From positions 248,001-312,000 of the forward strand of contig NZ_JBBJCN010000001.1 of NCBI RefSeq assembly GCF_037622515.1: DNA of 64,000 bases, written 5' to 3'. The notes beneath the pieces were generated by a model, which worked only from the letters and a program-made list of their open reading frames with translations, ran no database searches and was not told where the DNA came from. Source of the stretch: Paradesertivirga superstes (GTDB lineage Bacteria > Bacteroidota > Bacteroidia > Sphingobacteriales > Sphingobacteriaceae). The translations under genes and the position numbers were made by a program. Positions 35,735-43,872 of the stretch are shown in pieces; the first letter of the stretch is position 1, and the number at the start of each line of letters is the position of its first letter.

Positions 35735-37888
35735 ATGGTGTTTCGCGATATACCTATTAAAAGAAAGTTGGTTCGGATAATCCTCGTGATTTGTTCGGTA
35801 GCCTTGTTGTTGATGTCTGCCTTGTACATTCTGGTCGAATATTTTAGCTTCAAGGAGGCCGAAAAGTCGAAAGTGTCTACACTGGCTGTAGTTATAGCAT
35901 CAAATAGCTCCGCTGCCCTAGCTTTTCAAAGTTCGGAGGATGCAACAGAGATTTTAGGAGCATTGCGGGCAGACAAATACATAAAAGCAGCCTGCCTTTA
36001 TGATGTTGATGGTAAGGTCTTTGCGACATATCCAAAAAATTTAAATCATCAGGCATTACCGGTTAAACCCAGGGAGGACAGCTACTTTTTCAAAGGAAAA
36101 TTTATTGAAGGTTTTCAATCCGTGAAACAGGGGAATCTTCACCTGGGAACTTTATATATAAAATCGGACCTGGGTGGTCTCTATTCAAGAATCAGTTTCA
36201 ATATACTCGTTGCATTTATATTGATTTTAGTCACTCTTGGAGTAGGTTATTTATTGTCAAATGTCGTTCAAAGAACCATTTCACAGCCAATTATAGCGCT
36301 GGAGCAAACTGCAAAAAGCATTTCAGAGAAAGGTGATTATTCTATCAGGGCTATTAAAACCGGTAACGACGAGTTAGGCTCATTGACTGACGCGTTTAAT
36401 ACCATGTTAAACCGGATAGAACACCAGAATTACGAAATCATACAAGTAAATCGTGAGAGTTCAAAATTGGCGGCTATTGTTGAGTCATCCGGCGACGCAA
36501 TTATCGGAACCTCCAGCGAGCTGCTTATCACCAGCTGGAATAGCTCTGCGGAAAGGATGTTAGGCTTTACGAGTGAAGAAATGATGGGCTTGCCGGTTTC
36601 TATAATTCTTCCCCGGGAACAGCTGAACCTTGAAGCGATTACAGATAAGCTAAAATCGGGGGAACAGTTGGAACCGATCGAAACGTATTTTGTGACAAAA
36701 AATAAAGAATTGGTGGATATCTCCCTGACTATATCGCCGGTTAAGGATCAGGTTGGAAAGGTTATCGGTATGTCTCAAATCGCCAGAGATATTACGCACC
36801 AAAAGAAGACCGAACGAAAAATCGTTGAAAATGAAGAGCATTTAAGGCTCGCTACACAGTCTGCAGAACTTGGAACCTTCGATTTAGACCTAATTGCAGG
36901 AACGATGCTCTGGGATAAAAGATGCAGAGAATTGTTCGGCATTAACCATCAGGAGCCTGTTATATATGAAAAAGATTTCGTTAAAAGGCTCCACGAAGAA
37001 GACCGGGAACGCATAATAAAGGAAACAGAAGCAACATTTGATAAGGGACTTACCAGCGGAATTTATGATGTAGAATATCGAACCGTTGCAGAAACAGACA
37101 AGCGAGTGAGGTGGGTTAAAGCCAAGGGAAGGGTGTTCTTTGATCCACATGATAAGCCGATACGATTTATCGGTTCGGTGCTCGATATTACAAGGCAGAA
37201 ACAGGATGAACTAAGAAAGAATGATTTCATTGCTATCATCAGTCATGAGCTGAAAACACCACTGACTACTATTAAATCTTATATTCAGTTACTCCTTGCC
37301 AGAGCCCAAAAAGAAACTGATGCCTTTGGTATGAATGCGCTTACCAGAGCAGATAGTCAAACGAGTAAAATGGCGTCTATGATAAAGGACTTTTTAAATT
37401 TAGCCCGCATAGAGGAAGGCAAGCTCGTACTTGTAAAAGAGATATTTGATGTGGGTATTCTAATGGACAATGTTGTTTCCGAAGCGAATTTTCTTAGTAA
37501 TACTCACGACATTAAGGTCGACTACTGTAAAGGGTTTAAAGTAAATGCTGATAAAGAAAAAATCAGCCAGGTTCTTATTAATCTGATTAGCAACAGTGTT
37601 AAATACTCGCAGCCCGGAACCTCGATAACTGTGGGCTGTGCTCAGGAAGGAAATCGTTTAAAGATATTCGTTAGCGATGAGGGTGTCGGTATCAGTCCAG
37701 GGGATCAAATTAAGCTATTTACTCGTTTTTATCGGGTAGAAAACGATAAGATTAAGACCGTTTCAGGCTTTGGGATAGGTCTGTACATCGTCTCAGAAAT
37801 ACTAAAGTACCACGATACTAAAATAGAGGTCGATAGCCAGGAGGGAGTGGGATCTACTTTTTATTTTTACCTCGAAGCCCTGGTATAA
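35735..37888 (+). CDS. sensor histidine kinase with CHASE8, HAMP and two PAS domains
   Basis: A 717-residue membrane kinase. Helix 1 spans about 13-35 and helix 2 about 154-176. Between them is a periplasmic CHASE8-like domain (SNSSAALAFQSSEDATEIL, AACLYDVDGKVFATYP). HAMP lies at about 177-232, PAS1 at about 243-355 (DAIIGTSSELLITSWN), PAS2 with PAC at about 368-490 (WVKAKGRVFFDP), HisKA at about 494-560 with His504 (ISHELKTPLTTIK), and the ATPase domain at about 600-715 with N-box NLISNSVKYS, DEGVG and GFGIGL. The start abuts the YfiR stop. No receiver is attached, but a decayed receiver lies 190 bases downstream. Confidence 0.92.
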   Translation: MVFRDIPIKRKLVRIILVICSVALLLMSALYILVEYFSFKEAEKSKVSTLAVVIASNSSAALAFQSSEDATEILGALRADKYIKAACLYDVDGKVFATYPKNLNHQALPVKPREDSYFFKGKFIEGFQSVKQGNLHLGTLYIKSDLGGLYSRISFNILVAFILILVTLGVGYLLSNVVQRTISQPIIALEQTAKSISEKGDYSIRAIKTGNDELGSLTDAFNTMLNRIEHQNYEIIQVNRESSKLAAIVESSGDAIIGTSSELLITSWNSSAERMLGFTSEEMMGLPVSIILPREQLNLEAITDKLKSGEQLEPIETYFVTKNKELVDISLTISPVKDQVGKVIGMSQIARDITHQKKTERKIVENEEHLRLATQSAELGTFDLDLIAGTMLWDKRCRELFGINHQEPVIYEKDFVKRLHEEDRERIIKETEATFDKGLTSGIYDVEYRTVAETDKRVRWVKAKGRVFFDPHDKPIRFIGSVLDITRQKQDELRKNDFIAIISHELKTPLTTIKSYIQLLLARAQKETDAFGMNALTRADSQTSKMASMIKDFLNLARIEEGKLVLVKEIFDVGILMDNVVSEANFLSNTHDIKVDYCKGFKVNADKEKISQVLINLISNSVKYSQPGTSITVGCAQEGNRLKIFVSDEGVGISPGDQIKLFTRFYRVENDKIKTVSGFGIGLYIVSEILKYHDTKIEVDSQEGVGSTFYFYLEALV

Positions 37889-38076
37889 CATTTACATCTA
37901 TGAGCAATTATAAAGTTTGATCGCTACGTTCCGTGCGACGCTTATTTTAATGAATTTTGCAGATTTCTGTATCGACTGCTTTTGCTTTATTTTGATGGAC
38001 TAAGCTCTTTAAAAGGTATATGTAATGCTTGTTAAAGCAAGAGAAACAAGAGTTATCAGGTGATATTTATGGATAG

Positions 38077-38297
38077 CAGATGCTGGTGATGGATGGGCTT
38101 AAGGCCACAGTAGAAATAGAAAACTACATATCGAACAACCATACATCATTGCAGTTACCGCTAATGCGATGCATGAGGATCGTGAATTATGTCTTCAGTC
38201 AGGTATGGATAACTATTTATCAAAGCCATTAAGATTTGACGAGCTCGTAAATACTTTAAGGAAGTCATCAGAAGCATTGGCAAGTAGGGTAAGATAG
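38077..38297 (+). pseudogene. C-terminal remnant of a receiver (CheY-like) domain
   Basis: One frame reads MLVMDGLKAT, matching the segment after the phosphorylated aspartate of receivers (MPVMDGLEAT). After a frameshift near 38140 it continues IIAVTANAMHEDRELCLQ, SGMDNYLSKPLRFDELV and ends at TAG 38295-38297. These are the beta4-beta5 signatures of hybrid-kinase receivers, including the KP dipeptide. The Asp-containing first half is missing or unreadable in 37889-38076. Spacing fits a receiver once fused to, or following, the upstream kinase. Confidence 0.75.
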
Positions 38298-38452
38298 GTA
38301 CCACGTCAGGTATCAGTCAGAGCTTTTTGCATGCAAATATGTTTAAATACATAAGAGCGTCATACATCCACTCCTTTCTCTGATCTCATTGAGATGGGGA
38401 ACACATAAACATTCAGCAGTTGGCTCATCTATAGGATTAAGCCGAATAAAAA
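38298..38452. other. spacer between receiver remnant and terminator
   Basis: No gene is visible. It separates the plus-strand remnant from the convergent DUF892 gene. Confidence 0.4.
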
Positions 38453-38475
38453 AGCCGAATCCAATGAATTCGGCT
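38453..38475. terminator. bidirectional terminator
   Basis: Perfect 8-bp stem AGCCGAAT/ATTCGGCT with a seven-base loop. It is followed by a T-run on the plus strand and by TTTTTTATT on the minus strand. It serves the DUF892 gene, which ends at 38502 on the minus strand. Confidence 0.85.
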
Positions 38476-38501
38476 CCTATTTTTTTTATTCACTATTTTT
38501 T

Positions 38502-39035
38502 TTATTCGGATGCTGCCTGTTCATTGACAAAGCCTTCGGCCACTTTAGTTAAAGCAACATCGGTCAATTTTTCGTTATCTAAGGTTTGCTGCAAAAGATT
38601 AGCAACTTCAGTATGACCCATTGTTTCAGCAAGAGTCCTTAAGGTTCCGTAGGTTGCTATCTCATAATGTTCAACCTTTTGAGCAGCCAGAATTAAACCC
38701 GCGTCTCTGGTCATAGTACCTTTGTCGGTATCTTCCATTATACTCTTTGCTTCCTCAAGAAGCCCTTCCATTGCCTCACATTTTTTGGCCTGGGGTTTCT
38801 CTTCCATTAAAGCAAATACCTGTTCCAAAGAATCAATGTGCATCTGAGTCTCTTGGGTATGCTTTTCGAACGCAGCTGAGAGATCTGTGCTTGTAGCTGC
38901 TTTCTGCATTTTAGGAAGCGCCTTTACAAGATGCTTTTCAGCCCAGTAAATATCTTTCAATTCGTCTACAAAGAATTTATGAAACTCAGAATCTTTCATT
39001 TTACCAGTTAGTCCGCTTGGTTTTTTAGTAGCCAT
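38502..39035 (-). CDS. ferritin-like DUF892 (YciE/YciF) protein
   Basis: A 177-residue all-helical protein of the YciE/YciF family. Motifs include KFFVDELKDIYWAEKHLVKA, FEKHTQETQMHIDSLEQVF, KCEAMEGLLEEA and AAQKVEHYEIATYGTL. The Glu and ExxH residues in these helices form a ferritin-like di-metal site in solved members. The family is induced by osmotic, desiccation or general stress in many bacteria, but its biochemical role is unsettled. The short Ala/Lys-rich start (MATKKPSGLTGKMKD) has no signal peptide, so it is cytoplasmic. It is monocistronic, with its own bidirectional terminator. Confidence 0.92.
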   Translation of the reverse strand: MATKKPSGLTGKMKDSEFHKFFVDELKDIYWAEKHLVKALPKMQKAATSTDLSAAFEKHTQETQMHIDSLEQVFALMEEKPQAKKCEAMEGLLEEAKSIMEDTDKGTMTRDAGLILAAQKVEHYEIATYGTLRTLAETMGHTEVANLLQQTLDNEKLTDVALTKVAEGFVNEQAASE

Positions 39036-39361
39036 TTTTATTTAATTATTTAGATAGTATGTATAATCGTACGTCCTACCCAAAGGGACGCTTTTATAAG
39101 TAGATGTAGGGTGTAAATAGTACAACCCTTTTTTAATAATGTTTTGCTTAATTGCTCTTAGGTAGTCGCAGGAGTCTATGTGCAAATTAATCGGAAAGTC
39201 ATCAGCTATTTAGCGCATCCTCCTTTAAGGTCTGGCTTCAGCAAAAGGCTCCAAATAAAATTTATTCCAAATTACCTCGAGGACTTGCCCCTATTTCCAT
39301 AAATCTGTCGTTAACTATCTCGACGATTAAGGTTGGCCTCTAAAATACAAACACCAGATGG
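39036..39361. other. spacer with decayed sequence upstream of the PAS remnant
   Basis: No open frame of note. The PAS coding similarity begins only near 39362, so this stretch probably contains the decayed start of that gene. Confidence 0.4.
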
Positions 39362-40126
39362 AGCTGCAAGACCTGTGATGAAGCCATCCGTAGCAAAAGC
39401 ATTTTTCAACTGGAACATAAAGTAATCAGGGCTGATAGAACACCGGGCTGGACGTTTTCGCGGGCAGTTCCAGTTCTGGATGATGAGGGTAAAATTAAAG
39501 AATGGTTCGGCACGGCTAGTGATATTAAGGATAAAAAACAGGCCGAAGATGCTTTAAGAGAGTCTACAGAAAAATCAGAACAGCAAAAACGATTATATGA
39601 AACCATTACTTCCGACACACCGGATTTGATGTATGTATTTGATTTGAACTACCGCTTTACCTATGCTAACAAGGCGTTGCTTGATATGTGGGGTAAAACA
39701 TCGGAGGAAACTATTGGTAAGACATTATTAGAAAACGGATGCGAGCCCTGGCATGCAGAAATGCATGAACGAGAGATCAACCAAATAAAGGAAAAAACCA
39801 AGCAGCCCATACGCGGTGAAGTGTCTTTCCCGCATGCAAGTCTCGGTTGGCGCGTTTACGATTACATCATTAATCCTGTTCTTAACGCAGAAGGCGAAGT
39901 TGAAGCTGTGGCTGGCACAACCCGGGATATTACAGAACGGAAGCTTTCGGAACGGGCCCTGGCATCTAATTCAGAAAAACTCCAAATTATAAATGAAGAG
40001 TTGGCAGTTGCAAATGAAGAACAGGCCGCATCAAATACCAATGAACAATTGGAATTCTTGAATCAACAGCTGATTGAGGCGAAGCCACCTTTTTTGTCAT
40101 TTAGGAATTGTGAACCAAAAAGTTGA
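39362..40126 (+). pseudogene. truncated PAS-domain sensor protein (kinase part lost)
   Basis: The readable frame starts before the first ATG. It contains the end of one PAS/PAC domain (DEAIRSKSIFQLEHKVIRAD, TFSRAVPVLDDEGKIKEWFG, TASDIKDKKQAEDAL). Next come a second PAS domain (DTPDLMYVFDLNYRFTYANK, NPVLNAEGEVEAVAGTTRDI) and a coiled coil (NEELAVANEEQAA). Instead of the expected kinase domain, the frame ends after QLIEAK with about 14 unrelated residues encoded antisense to the end of the opposite kinase gene. Both ends are therefore missing. A shorter protein from ATG 39626 could still be made, but without an output domain. Confidence 0.72.
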
Positions 40127-41218
40127 GCCATTTCCTAACTCGCTTTTTACGCCTATTTCTCCTTCATGTGACCTGACTATTTCAGCTGATATGTACAAAC
40201 CAAGGCCCAGACCCGGATTTTTACCCTTCTTATTTACCTGATAGTAGCGCTCAAAAAGATGGGGAATATTTGCTGCGGAAATACCTTTTCCTTTGTCAAT
40301 AACTGAAATTCTGTGAAAGTTTTTCAGACTATCTACTTTTATTATAATTTCTGTAGAGTCAGGAGCATATTTGATGGCATTGTTTACCAGATTTACCAAT
40401 ACCTGGTCAATCTTATATTTATCAGCAAATACCTCCACAAACTGGTTCCCCTTAAAAGCTATAGTATACCTTCCTTCCAGACGAACATGATGGCAACATT
40501 CGTCTAAGAGATCAGAAAGCTTAAACATAGTTTTATTAAGAGTCATTTGACCTTGCTCAAAATTGCTCAGATTAAGCAAATCGCCTACCAGATGAGATAG
40601 TTTGGCTGTATACTTTTCCGCATCTTGCGATAGCTTTAAAATTTTTGAGGGAAAATCCTTCTCATCGCCAATCATTCTGTTCATTAATTGCAAACTGGCC
40701 TTCATAGTTGTTATAGGCGTTTTAAGTTCGTGACTTGCTACAGAAATAAATTCCTCCTTCTTTAACTTCTCCTGGTATTGCCTGGTAATATCTTCAAGAA
40801 GCGTATACCCATAAGTTTCACCCTCGTCTTTAAACAACACGGATGTAACATGAACCCACACCATGGAGCCGTCCTTTCTAACAAGACAGGTTTCTAAATT
40901 GAAATATGGAGTTTCTTTCTCCCACAATTCTTTCTGAAGAGTTGACCAATGTTTTTGATGATCTTCCGGGGAGTAATCTAGAATTTTAGTTCCGATAACA
41001 TCTTGCTCATCATCATACCCTAAAAGTTTCACCAGAGCGGGATTAACCTCTAGTATAACCAGCTCTGAAGAGATGATTTTGTTGCCAAGTTTCGATGTTT
41101 CGAAAATGGTTTTAAATCTATTTTCTCTATTTTTCTTATCTGAAAGCTCAGAATTTAATTTTCTGTTCTCTTCTCTCAGTTTTTCGATCTGGTCTTTCAG
41201 AGATTTAGTGCTTTTCAT
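40097..41218 (-). CDS. PAS-domain sensor histidine kinase, cytoplasmic
   Basis: About 373 residues from the ATG at 41218 (the longer form starts with TTG). An N-terminal coiled coil (KDQIEKLREENRKLNSEL) is followed by a PAS/PAC domain (ISSELVILEVNPALVKLLGY, LVRKDGSMVWVHV). HisKA follows with the phosphorylated His in SVASHELKTPITTMK, then the ATPase domain with LVNNAIKYA, DKGKG and GLGLGLYIS, ending GSTFWFTIPK. There is no membrane segment, so it should sense a cytoplasmic signal. No partner response regulator is adjacent. Its 3' end overlaps the end of the convergent truncated PAS gene by 30 bases. Confidence 0.9.
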   Translation of the reverse strand: MKSTKSLKDQIEKLREENRKLNSELSDKKNRENRFKTIFETSKLGNKIISSELVILEVNPALVKLLGYDDEQDVIGTKILDYSPEDHQKHWSTLQKELWEKETPYFNLETCLVRKDGSMVWVHVTSVLFKDEGETYGYTLLEDITRQYQEKLKKEEFISVASHELKTPITTMKASLQLMNRMIGDEKDFPSKILKLSQDAEKYTAKLSHLVGDLLNLSNFEQGQMTLNKTMFKLSDLLDECCHHVRLEGRYTIAFKGNQFVEVFADKYKIDQVLVNLVNNAIKYAPDSTEIIIKVDSLKNFHRISVIDKGKGISAANIPHLFERYYQVNKKGKNPGLGLGLYISAEIVRSHEGEIGVKSELGNGSTFWFTIPK

Positions 41219-41795
41219 ATACAAATTTAACTAATGACATTGGGGTATTCCTGCAAGGGGAACGATATAAAATGTATACATTTCAGGGATATCAACCGTG
41301 GGTTAACTTATTTGCATGGAAAAAGGGATCAGATATGTTCTAACATAAGACACTTGGAGTTTGATTAAGTTTTCGCAGCAGCCCTGAAAGCTGAATTGAG
41401 CGAAATGATTTAGAAACTGGGATTAAAGTATTCATTACTAAGCGAGAATTTTGCCTCTCCCTCCTACCCGCACTCCTCCTATTCCTGGCTGACAGTTTTT
41501 TCAGCAACTGAAAGAAATGGCAGTAAAGATACCTGCAAGTTCGGTTAGCAAGGCGTTTCATGTCCTTGGTTAGCGGAATTTGGATACGTGATTTCGTTCC
41601 ATTGCCCTGTGACTTTGGGATATTAGCATCCTAATATTTTGTCCATTTTCTTGTTGCAATCCCATGCTTATCTTTAGCGAGGATGCTTTATAGATGGAAA
41701 CTCCTATAGTGAACACGAAACTAGGTTTCTCATTTATCTAATTTAAGCCAGCCTGAATACTAGTAACATTTCCTTCTGGCCTACGTTAACTGACT
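41219..41795. other. spacer without a supported gene
   Basis: About 580 bases. A weak inverted repeat ATATTAG/CTAATAT lies at 41620-41637 and is followed by a few T. A minus-strand frame at 41340-41561 shows no recognisable features. Confidence 0.35.
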
Positions 41796-42101
41796 ATGTT
41801 TATTCCCGCGAACCTACCCGAAGCCATTGAATCAATGATTGCAAGGGTAACTCCCGAAGATCAAGTCGAAATAATGGAAATGTCTGAGGTCGAATTTCTA
41901 AAAGGCTGTCGCTTTGGGGGTGGATTATCCATAAGCAATGAATTTGGCTTATGGAGTGGTGAAAGCGGATTAGCTAAATGGTTTTCTGAAAAAGGAATAG
42001 AACAAGCAGATGATATGAATGCAATTGTTCTTACTTCATTCTATAGAACTATAACCAATAACCCAATTGATTTGGATGCACAGGTAAAAGATGTTATATA
42101 G
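41796..42101 (+). CDS. DUF6794 domain protein
   Basis: A 101-residue protein with PANLPEAIESMIARVTPEDQ, SEVEFLKGCRFGGGLSISNE, FGLWSGESGLAKWFSEKGI and QADDMNAIVLTSFYRTI. This pattern (Leu/Glu-rich N-terminus, NxxGLW, GIxxxDDMxxIILxSxxR) matches the DUF6794 family found in Bacteroidota and other bacteria. No signal peptide or membrane helix is present. The function is unknown. No neighbour suggests a role; it stands alone in a gene-poor segment. Confidence 0.75.
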   Translation: MFIPANLPEAIESMIARVTPEDQVEIMEMSEVEFLKGCRFGGGLSISNEFGLWSGESGLAKWFSEKGIEQADDMNAIVLTSFYRTITNNPIDLDAQVKDVI

Positions 42102-42479
42102 TAGAGGTCCTAAATCCACTCTTTTCCTTAATCACATGTAAATAAATCTGTAAACTTCTCTGCTCCCGTGCCAGAGGTACAAAATTTAGCAGAAGTTTAA
42201 TACCAGAATTCTTTACCAACAAAATAAAATGATCCGTATCTATACATGATTAATAAATCAGACATATTTCAAATAAAACTATATGATATTCTCTGATAGC
42301 TTTAAAATTATCTGGATCTTGAGAATTACAGGACGATTTTAAAACTTCCTGTCTCATTTACCGATCATTTTTTGTGCTTACTGTTTGGAACACACACGAA
42401 CACCCATCACAAACACATTGATAGTAAACCAGTTACCATTTAATAACTCGTTTGGCATATTAAATGTATTGTAAGTTAT

Positions 42480-42641
42480 ATGAAAGTATTTAACCTAAAA
42501 ATTTCGCCCGCATTAAATGAAACTCAAAAGTTATTTAAGGCTATTTTAGAAAAAGATAGGAACGCGTTTAAAGCTACCAGCATACAATTTCTTAGAAATA
42601 ATCATGCATATAATTCCAAGTTTATAGGATTTATTGCCTAA
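42480..42641 (+). CDS. small ORF of 53 residues, unknown
   Basis: ATG at 42480, TAA at 42639-42641. The peptide starts MKVFNLKISPALNETQKLF and contains KAILEKDRNAFKATSIQFL, a plausible amphipathic helix pair. I do not recognise a family. A bidirectional terminator-like hairpin begins 27 bases after the stop, which supports a real transcript. The upstream 378 bases hold no other gene. Coding status is uncertain. Confidence 0.35.
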   Translation: MKVFNLKISPALNETQKLFKAILEKDRNAFKATSIQFLRNNHAYNSKFIGFIA

Positions 42642-42667
42642 ACTAAAATGTTTGCCATCTACCTATC

Positions 42668-42695
42668 AAAAGAGCCCCTTTTTAGAGGCTCTTTT
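42668..42695. terminator. bidirectional terminator-like hairpin
   Basis: Arms AAAAGAGCC and GGCTCTTTT with a ten-base loop. T-runs occur on both strands because the stem base is A/T. Confidence 0.7.
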
Positions 42696-42917
42696 GTGTT
42701 TTACATACATTTGACTTTAGATCTCCAATCTTTTGAAACCAAGAAGCATTTTGATTATTGAGTTTCAGAAGCTTATGCCTTTATTTATCTAAAAAAGGCA
42801 TTCTCAATGTCTTTCGAGGCCCGTATATTCAACACATTAGTGAAGAGGCGGTCAGCTGCGGTAATATTAAAAGCCTAAGAATATCAAAACAAAATGCACT
42901 TTGTTGGTTATGTTACT

Positions 42918-43112
42918 ATGGAATGGAAATTAGTGATGAACTCAATACCTTTAGATATGGAAGAGGTATTATTGTTTGACGATATAAAAGGTATGGCAAT
43001 TGGATACTATTTCAAGTCTCAGAATTGCTTTATTCAAGCAATAGATGGGCTTAGACTAACTGAAGTATATAATTGGACGTATCTACCTGTCCACCCCATT
43101 TGTCGGTATTAA
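42918..43112 (+). CDS. small DUF551-like protein
   Basis: About 64 residues from the ATG at 42918. It reads MEWKLVMNSIPLDMEEVLLF followed by an Asp-rich turn, GYYF, and a C-terminal YNWTYLPVHP. DUF551 proteins, often phage- or mobile-element-borne, have the pattern MxWIxVxxxLPxxxxxVLxxD...GY...HWMPLPxxP, so the match is fair. An earlier in-frame ATG at 42894 is possible. It ends about 120 bases before the tRNA remnant, which may mean it belongs to old mobile DNA. Confidence 0.45.
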   Translation: MEWKLVMNSIPLDMEEVLLFDDIKGMAIGYYFKSQNCFIQAIDGLRLTEVYNWTYLPVHPICRY

Positions 43113-43233
43113 AGAAGTGCTGATTTAACCTTCAGAAATAAGCAACAAAACTTTTTTAATCCTCTTAAAAAATTCATAAATTCTCTTATTGTATATCAGA
43201 AATACAGTTTTTGCCCCTAAAAAAGGTATACCC

Positions 43234-43286
43234 GAAGACTCATAATCTTTTGGTTCCTGCTTCGAGCCCAGGTAGGCCCGCACGAA
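43234..43286 (+). pseudogene. degenerate 3' fragment of the CAT-anticodon tRNA (att-like direct repeat)
   Basis: It aligns with 3843-3893, from the anticodon stem through the discriminator base plus four bases. By eye there are 48 matches in 51 positions and one two-base insertion in the acceptor strand (GGCCCGC for GGCGC). The 5' half of the tRNA is absent, so it cannot fold as a tRNA. It has the same orientation as the intact gene, 39.4 kb away. Confidence 0.85.
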
Positions 43287-43872
43287 GGACCTTCCAAGGA
43301 AGTCAAACACCTATAAATTATCTGTATTACAGTCGCTTATAGTTTATGCCTTCCAATTTTTCCCAAATTTGCCCAATCTGTCCGGTACCTATTAGAGCAC
43401 TCATTTTAGAATCCTATGGCTACAGAAAAGCCCATAAATCACATCGACATTCTCCTCCCTCTGCCATTAAAGATACTACAACATTGATCCTGTCTTTAGG
43501 TATTCAAATGGGCACCCCTGTTTGTGATCTGGCGGTTAATCCGGCAAAGCATGGAGGCTGGCTAAGATTATTGCAAGGGGATAATGGGTTGGTTCTAAAT
43601 TAAAATGCTCAACATATCCTCGTTCGCGCAATTAGTTTAGTGTTTTTGAAAGTGTTACAAATGTCCCCTGGCAGTATTTCGGTTTATTATAACAATAAAT
43701 AGTTTTGATTGCACACTCGCCTGTTCAAACCCGTTTTTGTTCTATACCGGTAGACGCTTTGCTAATTGCCGGAATCTTATTATTACCTGCTCCCGAATGG
43801 TCTTTGCGTCGAAACAATCTTACCAAACAAATCTAATTAATAGCCGTTTTATCTACTTAGTACAGACATGAT
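43287..43872. other. spacer with unassigned short frame
   Basis: A plus-strand frame at 43346-43603 would encode 85 residues with CPICPVP and IQMGTPVC; it does not resemble a family I know. The remainder should contain the epimerase promoter, but no clear -7 box was seen. Confidence 0.35.

Noticed and set aside
41340..41561. 73-residue minus-strand ORF
   Set aside because: Arg- and Leu-rich random-like sequence with no start context, in a gene-poor region.
42758..42979. 73-residue plus-strand ORF overlapping the DUF551-like gene
   Set aside because: It overlaps a better candidate in another frame and has no family signature.
43346..43603. 85-residue plus-strand ORF with CPICP
   Set aside because: A CxxC-like pair alone is not evidence; no domain recognised and no promoter or terminator context.
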